Of a DNA stretch of 64,000 bases, positions 25,652 to 35,426 are shown one piece after another. Location: positions 32,045 to 96,044 of the forward strand of contig JAGUVW010000026.1 in NCBI GenBank assembly GCA_020062665.1. The letters are read 5' to 3'. How positions within the stretch are numbered: position 1 is the first letter of the stretch; each line of letters opens with the position of its first letter. Below the pieces are notes generated by a model that worked only from the letters and a program-made list of their open reading frames with translations, searched no databases and was not told where the DNA came from. The translations under genes and the position numbers were made by a program. Source of the DNA: Pseudomonadales bacterium. Lineage in GTDB: Bacteria > Pseudomonadota > Gammaproteobacteria > Pseudomonadales > Ketobacteraceae.

Positions 25652-28177
25652 ATGTCCGATCCCACCCAGCAAGGCCTGAGCAGCGCGCAGGCGGCAGAAC
25701 GCCTGAAGCGTGATGGCCCCAATGTGCTCGACACCGAGCAGCGACGCACATTTATAACCTTGCTGATCGAGGTAGTGCGTGAACCGATGTTTCTGTTGCT
25801 GATCGCGGCGGGCAGCATTTATCTGCTGATGGGCGATCTTAACGAGGCTCTCATTCTTCTGGGTTTCGTTGTCATCATCATGACGATCACCGTACTGCAG
25901 GAACGCCGGACAGAGCGTACTTTGATTGCCTTGCGCGAGCTGAGCAGTCCGCGGGCACTGGTACTGAGGGATGGCGAGCAGCTAAGAATTCCCGGTAGCG
26001 AAGTCGTACAGGATGACGTGCTGATCCTGGCAGAAGGCGATCGCGTTCCGGCTGATGCCACCCTTCTGGCGGCCCACGAACTGGCAGTGGACGAGTCGTT
26101 GCTGTCCGGGGAATCCGTGCCCGTTGACAAGTTCGCAACGGATGGCCGGGTTTTCGCGGGCACGCTGGTTACCCGTGGTCAGGCGACCGCAAAGGTCACC
26201 GCAACCGCATCGCGCACCGAGCTGGGTCGCATCGGCAAATCCCTGAAAAGCATCGAAGACGAAAGGTCGCCATTGCATGAAGAAATGACGCACATCACAC
26301 GGCGTCTGGCGGTAATTGGCATTTTGCTGTGCATCGCACTGTCCCTGCTGTTCGTGCTGCTGCGCGGCGGATGGCTCGATGCACTGCTCGCGGGAATCAC
26401 CCTTGCCATGGGCATATTGCCCCAGGAGTTTGCGGTGATCATGATCGTATTCTTTGCCATGGGCGCCCGCAGAATTGCCCTTCACAACGTGCTGACCCGT
26501 CGCCTCAATGCGATTGAAACACTCGGGGAAACAACGGTTCTGTGCGTCGACAAGACCGGCACGCTGACCGAAAACCGCATGGCGCTTGCCATGCTGTCAG
26601 TCAATGGCGAACAACTTGATCTTCGCCAACTCAACGACAGGGAATTTCCGGAAACCTACCACCAGCTTCTCGAATTTGCCGTTCTGGCCAGCGAGATTGA
26701 GCCGCATGATCCAATGGAGCAGGCCGTCCTCCACTTTGCCGGCGAGCACCTTGGCAATACCGAGCATTTGCATCCGCAGTGGCAGCTGGCGCGCGAATAC
26801 GAACTGTCCCCTGAACTGCTTGCCATGACGCATCTCTGGCGCAACGCGCCTGACGAACACGACATCATTGCTGCAAAGGGCGCGCCCGAAGCCATCGCAG
26901 ACTTGTGTCACCTGAACCCGGAACAGGCCGCGCACGTCCAGCGGGATGCGCAGCGGCTGGCCGACAAGGCACTTCGAGTGCTGGGAGTAGCCAAAGGCAA
27001 GCATCGCAGCGACATTGCATGGCCTGCCATCCAGCATGATTTCGATTTTGAGTTCGTGGGCCTGATTGGGCTGGCAGACCCGCTGCGCCAGGATGTTCCA
27101 GATGCGGTAAACCAATGCAGGCGCGCTGGCATCCGCGTTGTCATGATTACCGGCGACCATCCCCAAACGGCTGCAGCTATTGCAAGCCAGGCTGGCATCG
27201 ACGGCTCACGTGTGATAACCGGGGCGGATCTCAAAGCAGCCGCGCCTGCTGAGCACGCCCGCCTGATTACTGGAACCAGTGTTTTTGCCCGGGTAAGTCC
27301 TGAGCAAAAACTGCAGATTGTCGACGCACTGAAAGCCAACCACGAAGTCGTGGCAATGACCGGCGATGGCGTCAACGATGCACCGGCGCTCAAATCCGCC
27401 CACATCGGAATAGCCATGGGCAAGCGCGGCACCGATGTTGCGCGGGAAGCCGCTGCCCTGGTGTTGCTGGATGACCGATTTCCCACCATTGTTGAAGCAA
27501 TACGTCTGGGCAGACGCATCTATGCCAATCTCAGGCAGGCACTGGTTTATACGCTGGCGGTGCATGTACCGATCATTGGCCTGTCCATATTGCCAATCCT
27601 GTTTGGATGGCCATTGTTACTGGCGCCGATTCATATCGCCTTTCTGGAACTGGTGATCGATCCTGCCTGTTCGGTAGTATTCGAAGCGGAAAAAGGCAAC
27701 GACAAGCTGATGCAAAGTCCTCCGCGCTCCACCGGCGAGCCGCTGATTTCCCCCTACTTTCTAGCCCTGGGATTATTGCAGGGCAGCCTGATCACCATCG
27801 CATCTGCGGTAACCTATGCGCTGACACTCCAGGCAAATGGCAGCACCGCCCAGGCGCGCACCCTGGCTTTCTGCATGCTGGTCACAGCCAACGCGTTTTT
27901 GATCCTGTCGCTGCGCTCAACAGAGGTCGGCTGGCGCCCGATGTTCACCCGTATGTCACCGGTCACGTTGATTGTGTTGCTCGCAACCCTGGCGGTATTA
28001 CTGAGTGCAGTGTGCATCCCGCCGATCGCTGCGTTGTTTGGTTTTGTAAGACCGACGCTGGAACAAGGGCTTATCGTGACCGGTGCAGGCGCAGCGCTGT
28101 TGCTGCCCTTCCAGTTCAGCAAAGTCATTCTGCGGGCAATTCCTGCTCTCGGAGCGAAACAATATCCAATCCATTGA
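25652..28177 (+). CDS. Cation-transporting P-type ATPase (P2-like)
   Basis: An 841-residue protein: N-terminal cation-ATPase domain (GLSSAQAAERLKRDGPNVL), actuator motif DESLLSGES, phosphorylation site DKTGTLTENR and hinge TGDGVNDAPALKSA, with eight to ten membrane helices. The M4 ion motif is GILPQEFAVI, a variant of LPEEFPVV found in bacterial P2-type pumps, so the ion (Ca, Mg, Mn or other) is uncertain. No heavy-metal domain or CPC motif is present, which separates it from the copper pumps later in the window. The start lies about 106 bases from the divergent DinB-like gene. Confidence 0.92.
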   Translation: MSDPTQQGLSSAQAAERLKRDGPNVLDTEQRRTFITLLIEVVREPMFLLLIAAGSIYLLMGDLNEALILLGFVVIIMTITVLQERRTERTLIALRELSSPRALVLRDGEQLRIPGSEVVQDDVLILAEGDRVPADATLLAAHELAVDESLLSGESVPVDKFATDGRVFAGTLVTRGQATAKVTATASRTELGRIGKSLKSIEDERSPLHEEMTHITRRLAVIGILLCIALSLLFVLLRGGWLDALLAGITLAMGILPQEFAVIMIVFFAMGARRIALHNVLTRRLNAIETLGETTVLCVDKTGTLTENRMALAMLSVNGEQLDLRQLNDREFPETYHQLLEFAVLASEIEPHDPMEQAVLHFAGEHLGNTEHLHPQWQLAREYELSPELLAMTHLWRNAPDEHDIIAAKGAPEAIADLCHLNPEQAAHVQRDAQRLADKALRVLGVAKGKHRSDIAWPAIQHDFDFEFVGLIGLADPLRQDVPDAVNQCRRAGIRVVMITGDHPQTAAAIASQAGIDGSRVITGADLKAAAPAEHARLITGTSVFARVSPEQKLQIVDALKANHEVVAMTGDGVNDAPALKSAHIGIAMGKRGTDVAREAAALVLLDDRFPTIVEAIRLGRRIYANLRQALVYTLAVHVPIIGLSILPILFGWPLLLAPIHIAFLELVIDPACSVVFEAEKGNDKLMQSPPRSTGEPLISPYFLALGLLQGSLITIASAVTYALTLQANGSTAQARTLAFCMLVTANAFLILSLRSTEVGWRPMFTRMSPVTLIVLLATLAVLLSAVCIPPIAALFGFVRPTLEQGLIVTGAGAALLLPFQFSKVILRAIPALGAKQYPIH

Positions 28178-28264
28178 CCTGTCTTAAGCTTGCCTTCAGG
28201 AAGAAGCGTTAGCATCAACCCTGTTCCTCGAGAAGGAGCAGGTTGCATGAGAAGGAGATCGAAC

Positions 28265-28666
28265 ATGAAATCCTGGATGCTTGCCGTAAGTGTGGCTGCA
28301 TGTGTGTTCACGGGCACTGTCCTGGCCGATGTGGATTGCGACGATCCCGTGGCCAGCTGGCAATCCCGCGACACGCTGCGCGAGCAACTTGAAAACAATG
28401 GCTGGAAAGTCAAACGCATACGTGTGGATGACGGCTGCTACGAAGTGCACGGCATCGATCGCAATGGCAACCGGTTCGAAGCCAAGTTCGCCCCCGCTTC
28501 ACTGGAGATCATGGAGCTGGAAATCCGCTTTCAGCACCGGCGCGGGCGGGCGTCCGATTATCTGGATGGTGACGCGACACGGGGTGGCCCGCATAACCGC
28601 GCGCCACAGCAGGCCGCACCCGACACCGCCAATCCCGCACACGATGATGTCCGCTCAGCCGAATAA
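28265..28666 (+). CDS. Periplasmic PepSY-domain protein
   Basis: A 133-residue protein with a signal peptide (MKSWMLAVSVAACVFTGTVLA) and a single PepSY-type domain (about 35-90, LREQLENNGWKVKRIRVDDG, YEVHGIDRNGNRFEAKF). The C-terminal tail is low-complexity and Ala/Pro/His rich. AAGGAG lies upstream. It is followed by DUF2271 and PepSY-flavoreductase genes, a set often associated with iron or redox handling at the membrane. Confidence 0.85.
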   Translation: MKSWMLAVSVAACVFTGTVLADVDCDDPVASWQSRDTLREQLENNGWKVKRIRVDDGCYEVHGIDRNGNRFEAKFAPASLEIMELEIRFQHRRGRASDYLDGDATRGGPHNRAPQQAAPDTANPAHDDVRSAE

Positions 28667-28681
28667 CGGAGAACCACGATC

Positions 28682-29152
28682 ATGAACGCCAAACATCTGC
28701 TGTTGCCACTCACAATCGTACTCGCCCTGCCCGCACTTTCCCAGGCACGCCCGGTTTCCTTCACGACAGAATTGTCACCCTACAAGGGCGACGGCGCTTA
28801 TGTTGCACTGTATCTGACGGATGCCGCCGGCAAATACAAACAGACCCTGTGGATCGCGGGAAAAAAATCCAAATATTACAAACATCTTGCAGACTGGGCA
28901 CGCGGCAGCGGCATGAAGCCCGCCGAATATGACGGCATGACCGGCGCCAGCGTGAGCAGTGGCACAACCCTCAAGCTGACCCTTGAAGTGGCCGACGCAC
29001 TGATCGACGCAGGCTACCAGGTGCACATTGACACCGCTGTGGAAGACAAGCGCGACAACCGCTCCGAAGTGGTGGTGCCACTGACCACCGATGGCGCCGG
29101 CAAACCCACGGCAGGCAAGGGCTACGTCAAGTCCTTCACCTACTCGTTCTGA
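28682..29152 (+). CDS. DUF2271 periplasmic protein
   Basis: A 156-residue protein with a signal peptide ending LSQARP. The mature part has the DUF2271 pattern YVALYLTDAAGKYKQTLWIAGKKSKYYKHL and the GMTGASVSSGTTL segment. The family commonly lies next to PepSY-TM reductases and FMN-linked genes. The function is unknown; involvement in periplasmic flavin or iron reduction is inferred from this gene order. Confidence 0.87.
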   Translation: MNAKHLLLPLTIVLALPALSQARPVSFTTELSPYKGDGAYVALYLTDAAGKYKQTLWIAGKKSKYYKHLADWARGSGMKPAEYDGMTGASVSSGTTLKLTLEVADALIDAGYQVHIDTAVEDKRDNRSEVVVPLTTDGAGKPTAGKGYVKSFTYSF

Positions 29153-29188
29153 TCGGTCACTCATCACGGCAACAACAAGGCGCGCTGC

Positions 29189-31414
29189 ATGCTACGTCAA
29201 CTGCATTCCCTGCCCGGACTGGTGGCTGCGCTTCTGGTGGCCGTGATGGCGCTGACCGGCGCGATTCTGGCCACTGATCCAGCCCAGCAGCGCCTGCACG
29301 CCGTCATACCTGCCGACGGCGAAATGTCCGTGGCAGATCTGGCGGGCAACGTCGCGCAGTACTATCCCGGCGTCGAACAGATTCAGCGCGCGCCATCCGG
29401 TGCCATCATCGTGTATTTCCGCTCCGGCGACACGAGCGGCGCCGACCTGATCGATCCTTTGAGCGGGCAGGCCATCACCGCCTACGAGACACCGGCCTTT
29501 ATGCGCTGGATGAAGAACCTGCACCGGTCTTTTTTCCTCGATACCGAAGGCCGCATTGCGACGGGCAGCGGCGCCGCCCTGATGTTGCTGCTGGCGATTA
29601 CCGGAGCGCTGATGCTGGCCGACCGCGCGGGTGGCTGGCGCAATGCATTGGGGCCGATACGTGGCACCACCGCGCAGCGTCTGCACGGCATGCTCGGGCG
29701 CGCTGCGCTGCTGGGCCTGCTGCTGTCGGCGCTGACCGGGCTGTACATGTCCGCAGGCAGCCTGGGCTTGATTCCCGAAGCGCTGGAGGCAGAACCGGAA
29801 TTTCCCCCGGAAGAACCGCTGGCGGCGCCACTGCCCACGCACACGCTGGCGGCGCTCAAAGCCATCGACCTGAATGATCTGCGCGAACTGGTCTATCCCT
29901 ATCCCGGTGATCCCGCCGATTACTATTCCGTGCGCACCGATCAGGGTGCAGGTTTCGTTCACGCCTCCAGTGGCGAAATGATTGCATTCGAAGCACACAG
30001 CAGCGCGCGCAAGATTTATGAATTCATCTACATGCTGCATACCGGTGAAGGACTGTGGTGGCTGGGGCTGTTGCTCGGTCTGGCGGCACTGACCGTGCCG
30101 GTGCTGGCGGTGACGGGCACGCAGATCTGGTGGAAGCGTCGCAGCGGCATGCCAACACTCGCCCACAACACGCCTGCCGATGCCGCAGACACGCTGATCC
30201 TGGTGGGCAGCGAAGGCAACACCACCTGGGGCTTTGCCAGAACACTGCATGATGCGCTCACCCAGGCCGGCTATCGCGTGCATACCGCGCCGATGAACAC
30301 GCTGGCATCCGGTTACCGCGCCGCAAAAAGGATGCTGATTCTAACGGCCACTTACGGCGATGGCGGCCCACCGGCATCGGCCACCGAGTTCCTCGCTAAG
30401 CTCCGCCGCTTCAACCGCACACCGGAACTGCGTTATGCGGTACTGGGTTTTGGCGATCGCCAGTTTCCGCGCTTCTGCCAGTACGCGCTGGATGTCGACG
30501 CCGCACTGCTTGGCCAAGGCTGCACACCGCTTTGCCCACTCGACATGATCGACCGGCAATCACCGCAGGAATTTGCACGCTGGGGCCGCAATCTGGGCGA
30601 CGTGATTGGCACATCACTGCAGCTGGAACACAACCCGGAACGCCCGCACACCCGGCCGATGCAACTGGCGGAACGGGTGGAATATGGCGCCGACACCGAC
30701 ACACCGACCACCGTATTCCGTTTTACCGCCGCGGCACCGACACAAAAATCCGGCATCCTGTCCAGGCTGCGTCTGCGCTATCGGCTGCCTTATTTCGAAG
30801 CGGGCGATCTTGTTGGCATTCTGCCACCGGGCAGCCACGTGCCCCGCTTCTACTCGCTGGCCTCATCATCAAAGGAAGGCATACTGGAAATCTGCGTCCG
30901 CAAACATACCGACGGTTTATGCTCCGGCTATCTGCACAACCTGAAGCCCGGCGACTGCATCGACGCCTTCATCCGGCCCAATCCCGAATTCCGCCCCGCC
31001 TCTGGCAAGGCGCCGGTGATCCTGATTGGCGCAGGCACCGGCATCGGCCCGCTCGCCGGCTTCATCAAGCACAACACGCCACACCATCCGATGTACCTGT
31101 ACTGGGGCGGCCGCAATCCACAATCGGATTTTCTCTACCAGTCCGAACTGCAGCATTATCTGGAAGACAAACGGCTGACCAAACTCAACACCGCTTTTTC
31201 CCGCAGCGCGGACAGCGCCTACGTGCAGGACAGGATCAACGCCGATAACGAAGAACTGCGCAAGCTGATCCAGAACGGCGCCCAGATACTGGTATGCGGC
31301 GGACGGGAGATGGCAAAAGGCGTAAGGGAAGTCATCGACGACATCATTGCGCCCATCAATGCCAGCGTGCAGATGCTCAAGGCCGAGGGGCGCTATCGGG
31401 AAGATGTTTACTGA
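29189..31414 (+). CDS. PepSY membrane domain fused to flavodoxin and FNR-type reductase
   Basis: A 741-residue fusion. The N-terminal 310 residues hold PepSY segments and four membrane helices. Residues about 330-460 are a flavodoxin-like FMN domain (LVGSEGNTTWGFA, TATYGDGGPPAS, LGFGDRQFPRFC). The C-terminus binds FAD (PRFYSLASSSKEG) and NADPH (LIGAGTGIGPLAG, YWGGRNPQSDFLY, VCGGREMAKGV). This layout moves electrons from cytoplasmic NADPH across the membrane, and relatives reduce ferric siderophores or periplasmic flavin targets. It completes the three-gene PepSY/DUF2271 set. Confidence 0.9.
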   Translation: MLRQLHSLPGLVAALLVAVMALTGAILATDPAQQRLHAVIPADGEMSVADLAGNVAQYYPGVEQIQRAPSGAIIVYFRSGDTSGADLIDPLSGQAITAYETPAFMRWMKNLHRSFFLDTEGRIATGSGAALMLLLAITGALMLADRAGGWRNALGPIRGTTAQRLHGMLGRAALLGLLLSALTGLYMSAGSLGLIPEALEAEPEFPPEEPLAAPLPTHTLAALKAIDLNDLRELVYPYPGDPADYYSVRTDQGAGFVHASSGEMIAFEAHSSARKIYEFIYMLHTGEGLWWLGLLLGLAALTVPVLAVTGTQIWWKRRSGMPTLAHNTPADAADTLILVGSEGNTTWGFARTLHDALTQAGYRVHTAPMNTLASGYRAAKRMLILTATYGDGGPPASATEFLAKLRRFNRTPELRYAVLGFGDRQFPRFCQYALDVDAALLGQGCTPLCPLDMIDRQSPQEFARWGRNLGDVIGTSLQLEHNPERPHTRPMQLAERVEYGADTDTPTTVFRFTAAAPTQKSGILSRLRLRYRLPYFEAGDLVGILPPGSHVPRFYSLASSSKEGILEICVRKHTDGLCSGYLHNLKPGDCIDAFIRPNPEFRPASGKAPVILIGAGTGIGPLAGFIKHNTPHHPMYLYWGGRNPQSDFLYQSELQHYLEDKRLTKLNTAFSRSADSAYVQDRINADNEELRKLIQNGAQILVCGGREMAKGVREVIDDIIAPINASVQMLKAEGRYREDVY

Positions 31415-31424
31415 AGCGCAGGTA

Positions 31425-31970
31425 TCACACCCTCAGCGCACCGCGAAATCCCCTGGCCCCATAGTAGGATTGCGCGCCGTTGTGATACACAAAGACATGG
31501 CCATAACGAAAATCCGCGAACAGCGCCCCGCCCAATGCCCGGATATCAGCAGGTGTCTTGATCCAGCTTGATGTCTTGGCGTCGAAACTGCCAAGCTGCT
31601 GCAGCTCGCGGTACTGCGCTTCGGTCAGCAGCTCGATGCCCATGGCGGCCGCCATATCCAGGGCACTACTTTGTGGCTTGTGTTCCTTGCGGGATTCCAG
31701 CGCGTCGCCATCATAGCAAACACTGCGACGGCCCTTGGGGCTTTCCGCCGCACAGTCGTAAAAAATATATTCGCCGGTCTTTTTGTCGTAGCCCACCACA
31801 TCCGGCTCACCGCCGGTCTGCTCCATTTCGCCCAGTGATCGCAGCTTGTCGGCATTGGCTTCCAGTCTGGCCTGCACCTTCGCCCAGTCCATGCCACTGT
31901 GACGGTTCATGTTGTTTTCAAAGCGGCTCTTCAAGGTTGCCAGTAAGGTCTGTTGCTGTTTTTTGTTCAT
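31425..31970 (-). CDS. DUF4256 protein
   Basis: A 181-residue protein matching DUF4256 throughout: LKSRFENNMNRHSGMDW, GGEPDVVGYDKKTGEYIFYDC, ESPKGRRSVCYD and YGHVFVYHNGAQSYYGARGFRG. The family is widespread, conserved and uncharacterised. Its start lies 53 bases inside the end of the upstream unknown gene, but conservation from residue 9 onward supports this start. Confidence 0.9.
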   Translation of the reverse strand: MNKKQQQTLLATLKSRFENNMNRHSGMDWAKVQARLEANADKLRSLGEMEQTGGEPDVVGYDKKTGEYIFYDCAAESPKGRRSVCYDGDALESRKEHKPQSSALDMAAAMGIELLTEAQYRELQQLGSFDAKTSSWIKTPADIRALGGALFADFRYGHVFVYHNGAQSYYGARGFRGALRV

Positions 31971-32949
31971 ACCTGTGCCCTTCGGGATCTCTGGTTCGCA
32001 GTGCTGCGGCATCAATGTGCACGCGCGGAAGATTATTGACTTCATTCATTGTCTTCCGCAACTGCGACGGGCTGACGAACAGATAGGTGTCGTACTCCAT
32101 TTTTTCCAGTGAATCGGCGTACAGATAATCCTCATAGTAGGCGTGCACCAGTTTCACCGACACCAGGGAAACACCCATCAGGCACTCGCAGTACAGCGTG
32201 ATGTGGCCGATCTCCATATCATCGGGCACCTCGGCCTGTTCCTGTGTCGAAGGCGCCTGCAGCAACTGCACCAACCCCGGAGCCTTCACGCCCATAACCT
32301 GTTGCTGCCGGCCCATTCGCTTGGCCTCGGCACGCATCTGGGCATGAATGGTGCGCAGGCGTTGCAAATTCTCCGGACTATCGTTCATGCCGAGTGCCTG
32401 GCGTGAATAGTTGACGCGCTCATCGAACCATTTCTTCTTTTCCTCCCGCACCATTTCCGGCGACTTTTTCTGCGCCCCCATAATCTGATACAGCGGGGAG
32501 TAACCCGTGCGAAAACGGTTGAGTGAAACCTTGGGCTTTTCCGATGACATGCGAATGAAGACCGGATGCAGTTCCAGCGCTTTCTTGATCACTGCGTAGT
32601 TGTAGAGCGAAAAAGGCTGGCCGGTATCGGGATCTTTTGTCCCTGCCACGGCAAAGAAGATCGCCGACAGATGCGCCAGCGCCTCGGAAAACTGCGCCAA
32701 TGTGGCGTCGGGCAATTGCCCGGTCGGGCTCAGGCTGGTGGAGATCAGCACGTTGCCCGTTTCATTCATCAGAAAATAGCGCTGCGCTTCGTGGCGGGGG
32801 GATTCATCCCCGGTTGCAGGTACGGGTGGCACCGGAGGTCTGGCCGCGCGACGACGCCCAACCAGGATCACCACTGCACCCAGCATAACGCCCACCAGCG
32901 CCACCAGCAGCAGCGCACGCAGCATATCGATCGGCAGCATCTCAGCCAT
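31918..32949 (-). CDS. Membrane-anchored protein of unknown function (paralogue 1)
   Basis: A 343-residue protein with an N-terminal membrane anchor (about residues 9-31, LRALLLVALVGVMLGAVVIL) and a Pro-rich linker. The core shares with the next gene upstream (32998-33801) the blocks YFLMNETGNVLISTSL, IFFAVAGTKDPDTG, PFSLYNYAVIKK and YDTYLFVSPSQLRK, so the two are duplicates of one unrecognised family. It lacks the Gly-rich central insertion of its paralogue. It ends inside the DUF4256 gene. Confidence 0.7.
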   Translation of the reverse strand: MAEMLPIDMLRALLLVALVGVMLGAVVILVGRRRAARPPVPPVPATGDESPRHEAQRYFLMNETGNVLISTSLSPTGQLPDATLAQFSEALAHLSAIFFAVAGTKDPDTGQPFSLYNYAVIKKALELHPVFIRMSSEKPKVSLNRFRTGYSPLYQIMGAQKKSPEMVREEKKKWFDERVNYSRQALGMNDSPENLQRLRTIHAQMRAEAKRMGRQQQVMGVKAPGLVQLLQAPSTQEQAEVPDDMEIGHITLYCECLMGVSLVSVKLVHAYYEDYLYADSLEKMEYDTYLFVSPSQLRKTMNEVNNLPRVHIDAAALRTRDPEGHRYEQKTATDLTGNLEEPL

Positions 32950-32997
32950 AGGCGATCCGTATCCGAACGCCGCCGGCGCGCTTCACCGGGCGCTCAT

Positions 32998-33801
32998 TCA
33001 CTTCTTCTTCGGCTCCGCTGGCGGCTCCTTGGGTGGTTCGGCAGGCTTGGGCGCCAGATGCTCGCGCATGGTTTTCACCAGTTCACCATAGGCCGCATCG
33101 GTGGTGACCGAATTCAGATCCCCCGCATACTCGCGGATGAAGGTGGGCGTGACGAACATGTAGGTGTCCTTGTGCATCTTGAAGGTCATGGAGTGACTTT
33201 CGGTTTTGATGCACGGGCCAGCCTGGAACTGGGCCACGTGATCATGGGCGTCGATATACACCACGATCGCGCTGATGCTGGGCATACCCAGCAGATACTC
33301 ACACACAAAAACAATATTGCCGACTTCGCTGCCGTGATCCGATGTGGCTCCGGCCACCTTCAGACCTTCATTGCCGATCGCCGAAATCATCGCAGTGGCG
33401 AAACTCAGCGCACCGGCACCGGTGGCAAGGCCGAGCAGCCCCTGAATCAGCTCCTTGCTGAACGTGGCGCCCCACGAACTGGTAGTGTGCGTCACATCCA
33501 GTTCGGTCACCTGGATAAAGCAGCCGGAACCCGCGATGATTTTGCGCAGCGCACCGTAGTTGTACAGCGAGTACGGCTTGTGGGTGTCGGGATTTTCAGT
33601 CGAGGTGATCGCCTTGGTCATGGCCGCGAAGAACACCGACACTTCCGCAAACACCTTGCGCACGGATTCCTGGATCTCGGCCGACTCACTGACCGTAGTC
33701 GCCAGCATGATGTTGCCGGTTTCGTTGAAGGTGTAGTACTTCTTCAGTTCGACGTTCTTGCCTTGATCGACGGGAACTTCGAGTTTGACGGGATCTGGCA
33801 T
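32998..33801 (-). CDS. Soluble or surface-associated protein of unknown function (paralogue 2)
   Basis: A 267-residue protein without a signal peptide. It shares the YYTFNETGNIMLATTV, VFFAAMTKA, PYSLYNYGALRK and KDTYMFVTPTFIRE blocks with the next gene. Between these lies a glycine/alanine-rich hydrophobic stretch (about 135-165, GLLGLATGAGALSFATAMIS) absent from the paralogue, which could insert in a membrane. The C-terminus is a Pro/Lys-rich tail. The ATG follows a GGAG site. It lies 48 bases before paralogue 1, implying an operon. No function is known. Confidence 0.7.
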   Translation of the reverse strand: MPDPVKLEVPVDQGKNVELKKYYTFNETGNIMLATTVSESAEIQESVRKVFAEVSVFFAAMTKAITSTENPDTHKPYSLYNYGALRKIIAGSGCFIQVTELDVTHTTSSWGATFSKELIQGLLGLATGAGALSFATAMISAIGNEGLKVAGATSDHGSEVGNIVFVCEYLLGMPSISAIVVYIDAHDHVAQFQAGPCIKTESHSMTFKMHKDTYMFVTPTFIREYAGDLNSVTTDAAYGELVKTMREHLAPKPAEPPKEPPAEPKKK

Positions 33802-33970
33802 GACGGGCTCCTGGGTGCGCGGGGGGTGTTGATTGATCCTATTCCCCGAGGACTAGCCGGTCTAGGTTGAGGAGTTGATGAGGGTCAAGAAAGGGCTGCA
33901 AATACTCACATTCATCCGGCATATCCAGGCTCCAACCACGATCCGCAGGTGAAATCGGAGCAGGTTTCAC

Positions 33971-34927
33971 TCAGGCTGTCACCATGATGTGTTCCCCGCG
34001 CAACTTGGCCACATCTGCCTTGGGCGGTGCGCCAAACATGCGGCTGTACTCGCGACTGAAATGCGACGGGCTTTCATAACCCACCCGATAGCTGGCAGTA
34101 GCCGCTTCCAGGCCTTCTGCCAGCATCAAGCGCCGCGCTTCATACAGCCGTAGCTTCTTCTGGAACTGCAGCGGCGACATGCGCGTGACCTGTTTGAAAC
34201 TGTGGAACAGCGCCGACTCACTCATGTTCACCGTTTCTGCCAATTCTTTTACCCGTAACGGTTCGGTGTAGCGCTCACGCAACGTGGAGATCACACGGGA
34301 AATCCGGTTGGCCTGGGAATCCGCTGCCACAAACTTGCGCATCCGTGGGCCCATTTCGCCAATCAGTGCACGATAGATAATTTCCCTGCGTGCCAGGGGG
34401 GCGAGGATGCGAATATCCTCCGGCGTGTCCAGCAAACTCAGCAACCGAAACAGAGCCCCCTGCATGGCCGCGTCCATGTGCGACATGCACAGGCCACATC
34501 CCACTTCCGGGCAAGGGCTGTCGGGATCGTAACTCGCCACCTTGTCGCCCAGCTCCAGCACCAGATCAGTCACCTCCTGCGGATCAACCGTAATCTTGAC
34601 GCCCAGATAGGGGCGATCCATGCAGGCTTCCACGACCTGTCCCTGCACCGGCAGATGCACGGAACTCGCCAGATAACTCATGGGACCATAAACAATTTCG
34701 TGATCGCCCAGGCGAACGGTTTTGGTGCCTTGCAGAATAAAAATCAGCGAAGGTTCATAGACGGTGGAATTACAAGGCGTCAGGTCATCGGAACGATAGA
34801 GGTCGATTCCCTTGATGGCGGTCTGGGTCACACCACTTTGCTGCGCCCAGCGGCTGACGAGGGCGGCCATTTGCGGATGGGGCTCGACATCGGAAACACA
34901 CTGTAATGGCGGGGTTGTCAGCGTCAT
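33971..34927 (-). CDS. AraC-family regulator, likely of the divergent RND pump
   Basis: A 318-residue protein. Residues about 20-175 form the AraC_N (PF06719-type) cupin-like domain (PSLIFILQGTKTVRLG, YLASSVHLPVQGQV). The C-terminal double HTH includes RVKELAETVNMSESALFHSFKQVT and the YESPSHFSREYSRMFG signature. An AGGAGG site precedes the start. It is divergent from an RND efflux operon across 500 bases, the usual place for its activator. Inducers are unknown. Confidence 0.9.
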   Translation of the reverse strand: MTLTTPPLQCVSDVEPHPQMAALVSRWAQQSGVTQTAIKGIDLYRSDDLTPCNSTVYEPSLIFILQGTKTVRLGDHEIVYGPMSYLASSVHLPVQGQVVEACMDRPYLGVKITVDPQEVTDLVLELGDKVASYDPDSPCPEVGCGLCMSHMDAAMQGALFRLLSLLDTPEDIRILAPLARREIIYRALIGEMGPRMRKFVAADSQANRISRVISTLRERYTEPLRVKELAETVNMSESALFHSFKQVTRMSPLQFQKKLRLYEARRLMLAEGLEAATASYRVGYESPSHFSREYSRMFGAPPKADVAKLRGEHIMVTA

Positions 34928-35426
34928 GAATTGTCCTCCTGGTGTCGGCAAGTATACGCAGAGTGCTGCCGACCCGTGTGCGGATCGATACACTTTTTGC
35001 AGGATCAGGCAATCACTGCGCAGAAACCGGCAATCAGCCCATTCGCTTTGTGGAACCCCGGTACTGTTAACCGGGATTGCAGACCGGCCCTTGGCCACAT
35101 TCATCACACCAGACAGGCAGGCTTAAAACCTCTATTTTGTAAGGTATTTAGACTCAAATGGACGCACATGCCACCCACGCCAGGATTCAAGCATATCCCT
35201 GAAAGCAGACTGCAAGGTCGCAGTCACACATCCTGCTGTTGCCCCTGCACGCTATCCCAATCCTCCAATTTAAACAGGATCAGGCAAGCTTCGCGCAGTA
35301 ACCCGCTACCGCCCGCTGGGCGCTCATTCGTATCGTACGCTGGCCGGTCTGCCCCCGAGGCCAATGCCCACGGCAAACCGGATTTCCAAAAAATGTAACA
35401 GGGTATCGGATTACAGGAGTCTGCCC
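34928..35426. other. Intergenic control region between araC-type gene and RND pump
   Basis: A 499-base non-coding spacer between divergent genes. I see no gene-length ORF with a ribosome site, no tRNA and no clear inverted repeat. It is expected to hold both promoters and the AraC-type operator. The pump gene has TACAGGAG as its ribosome site at its right edge. Confidence 0.5.
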
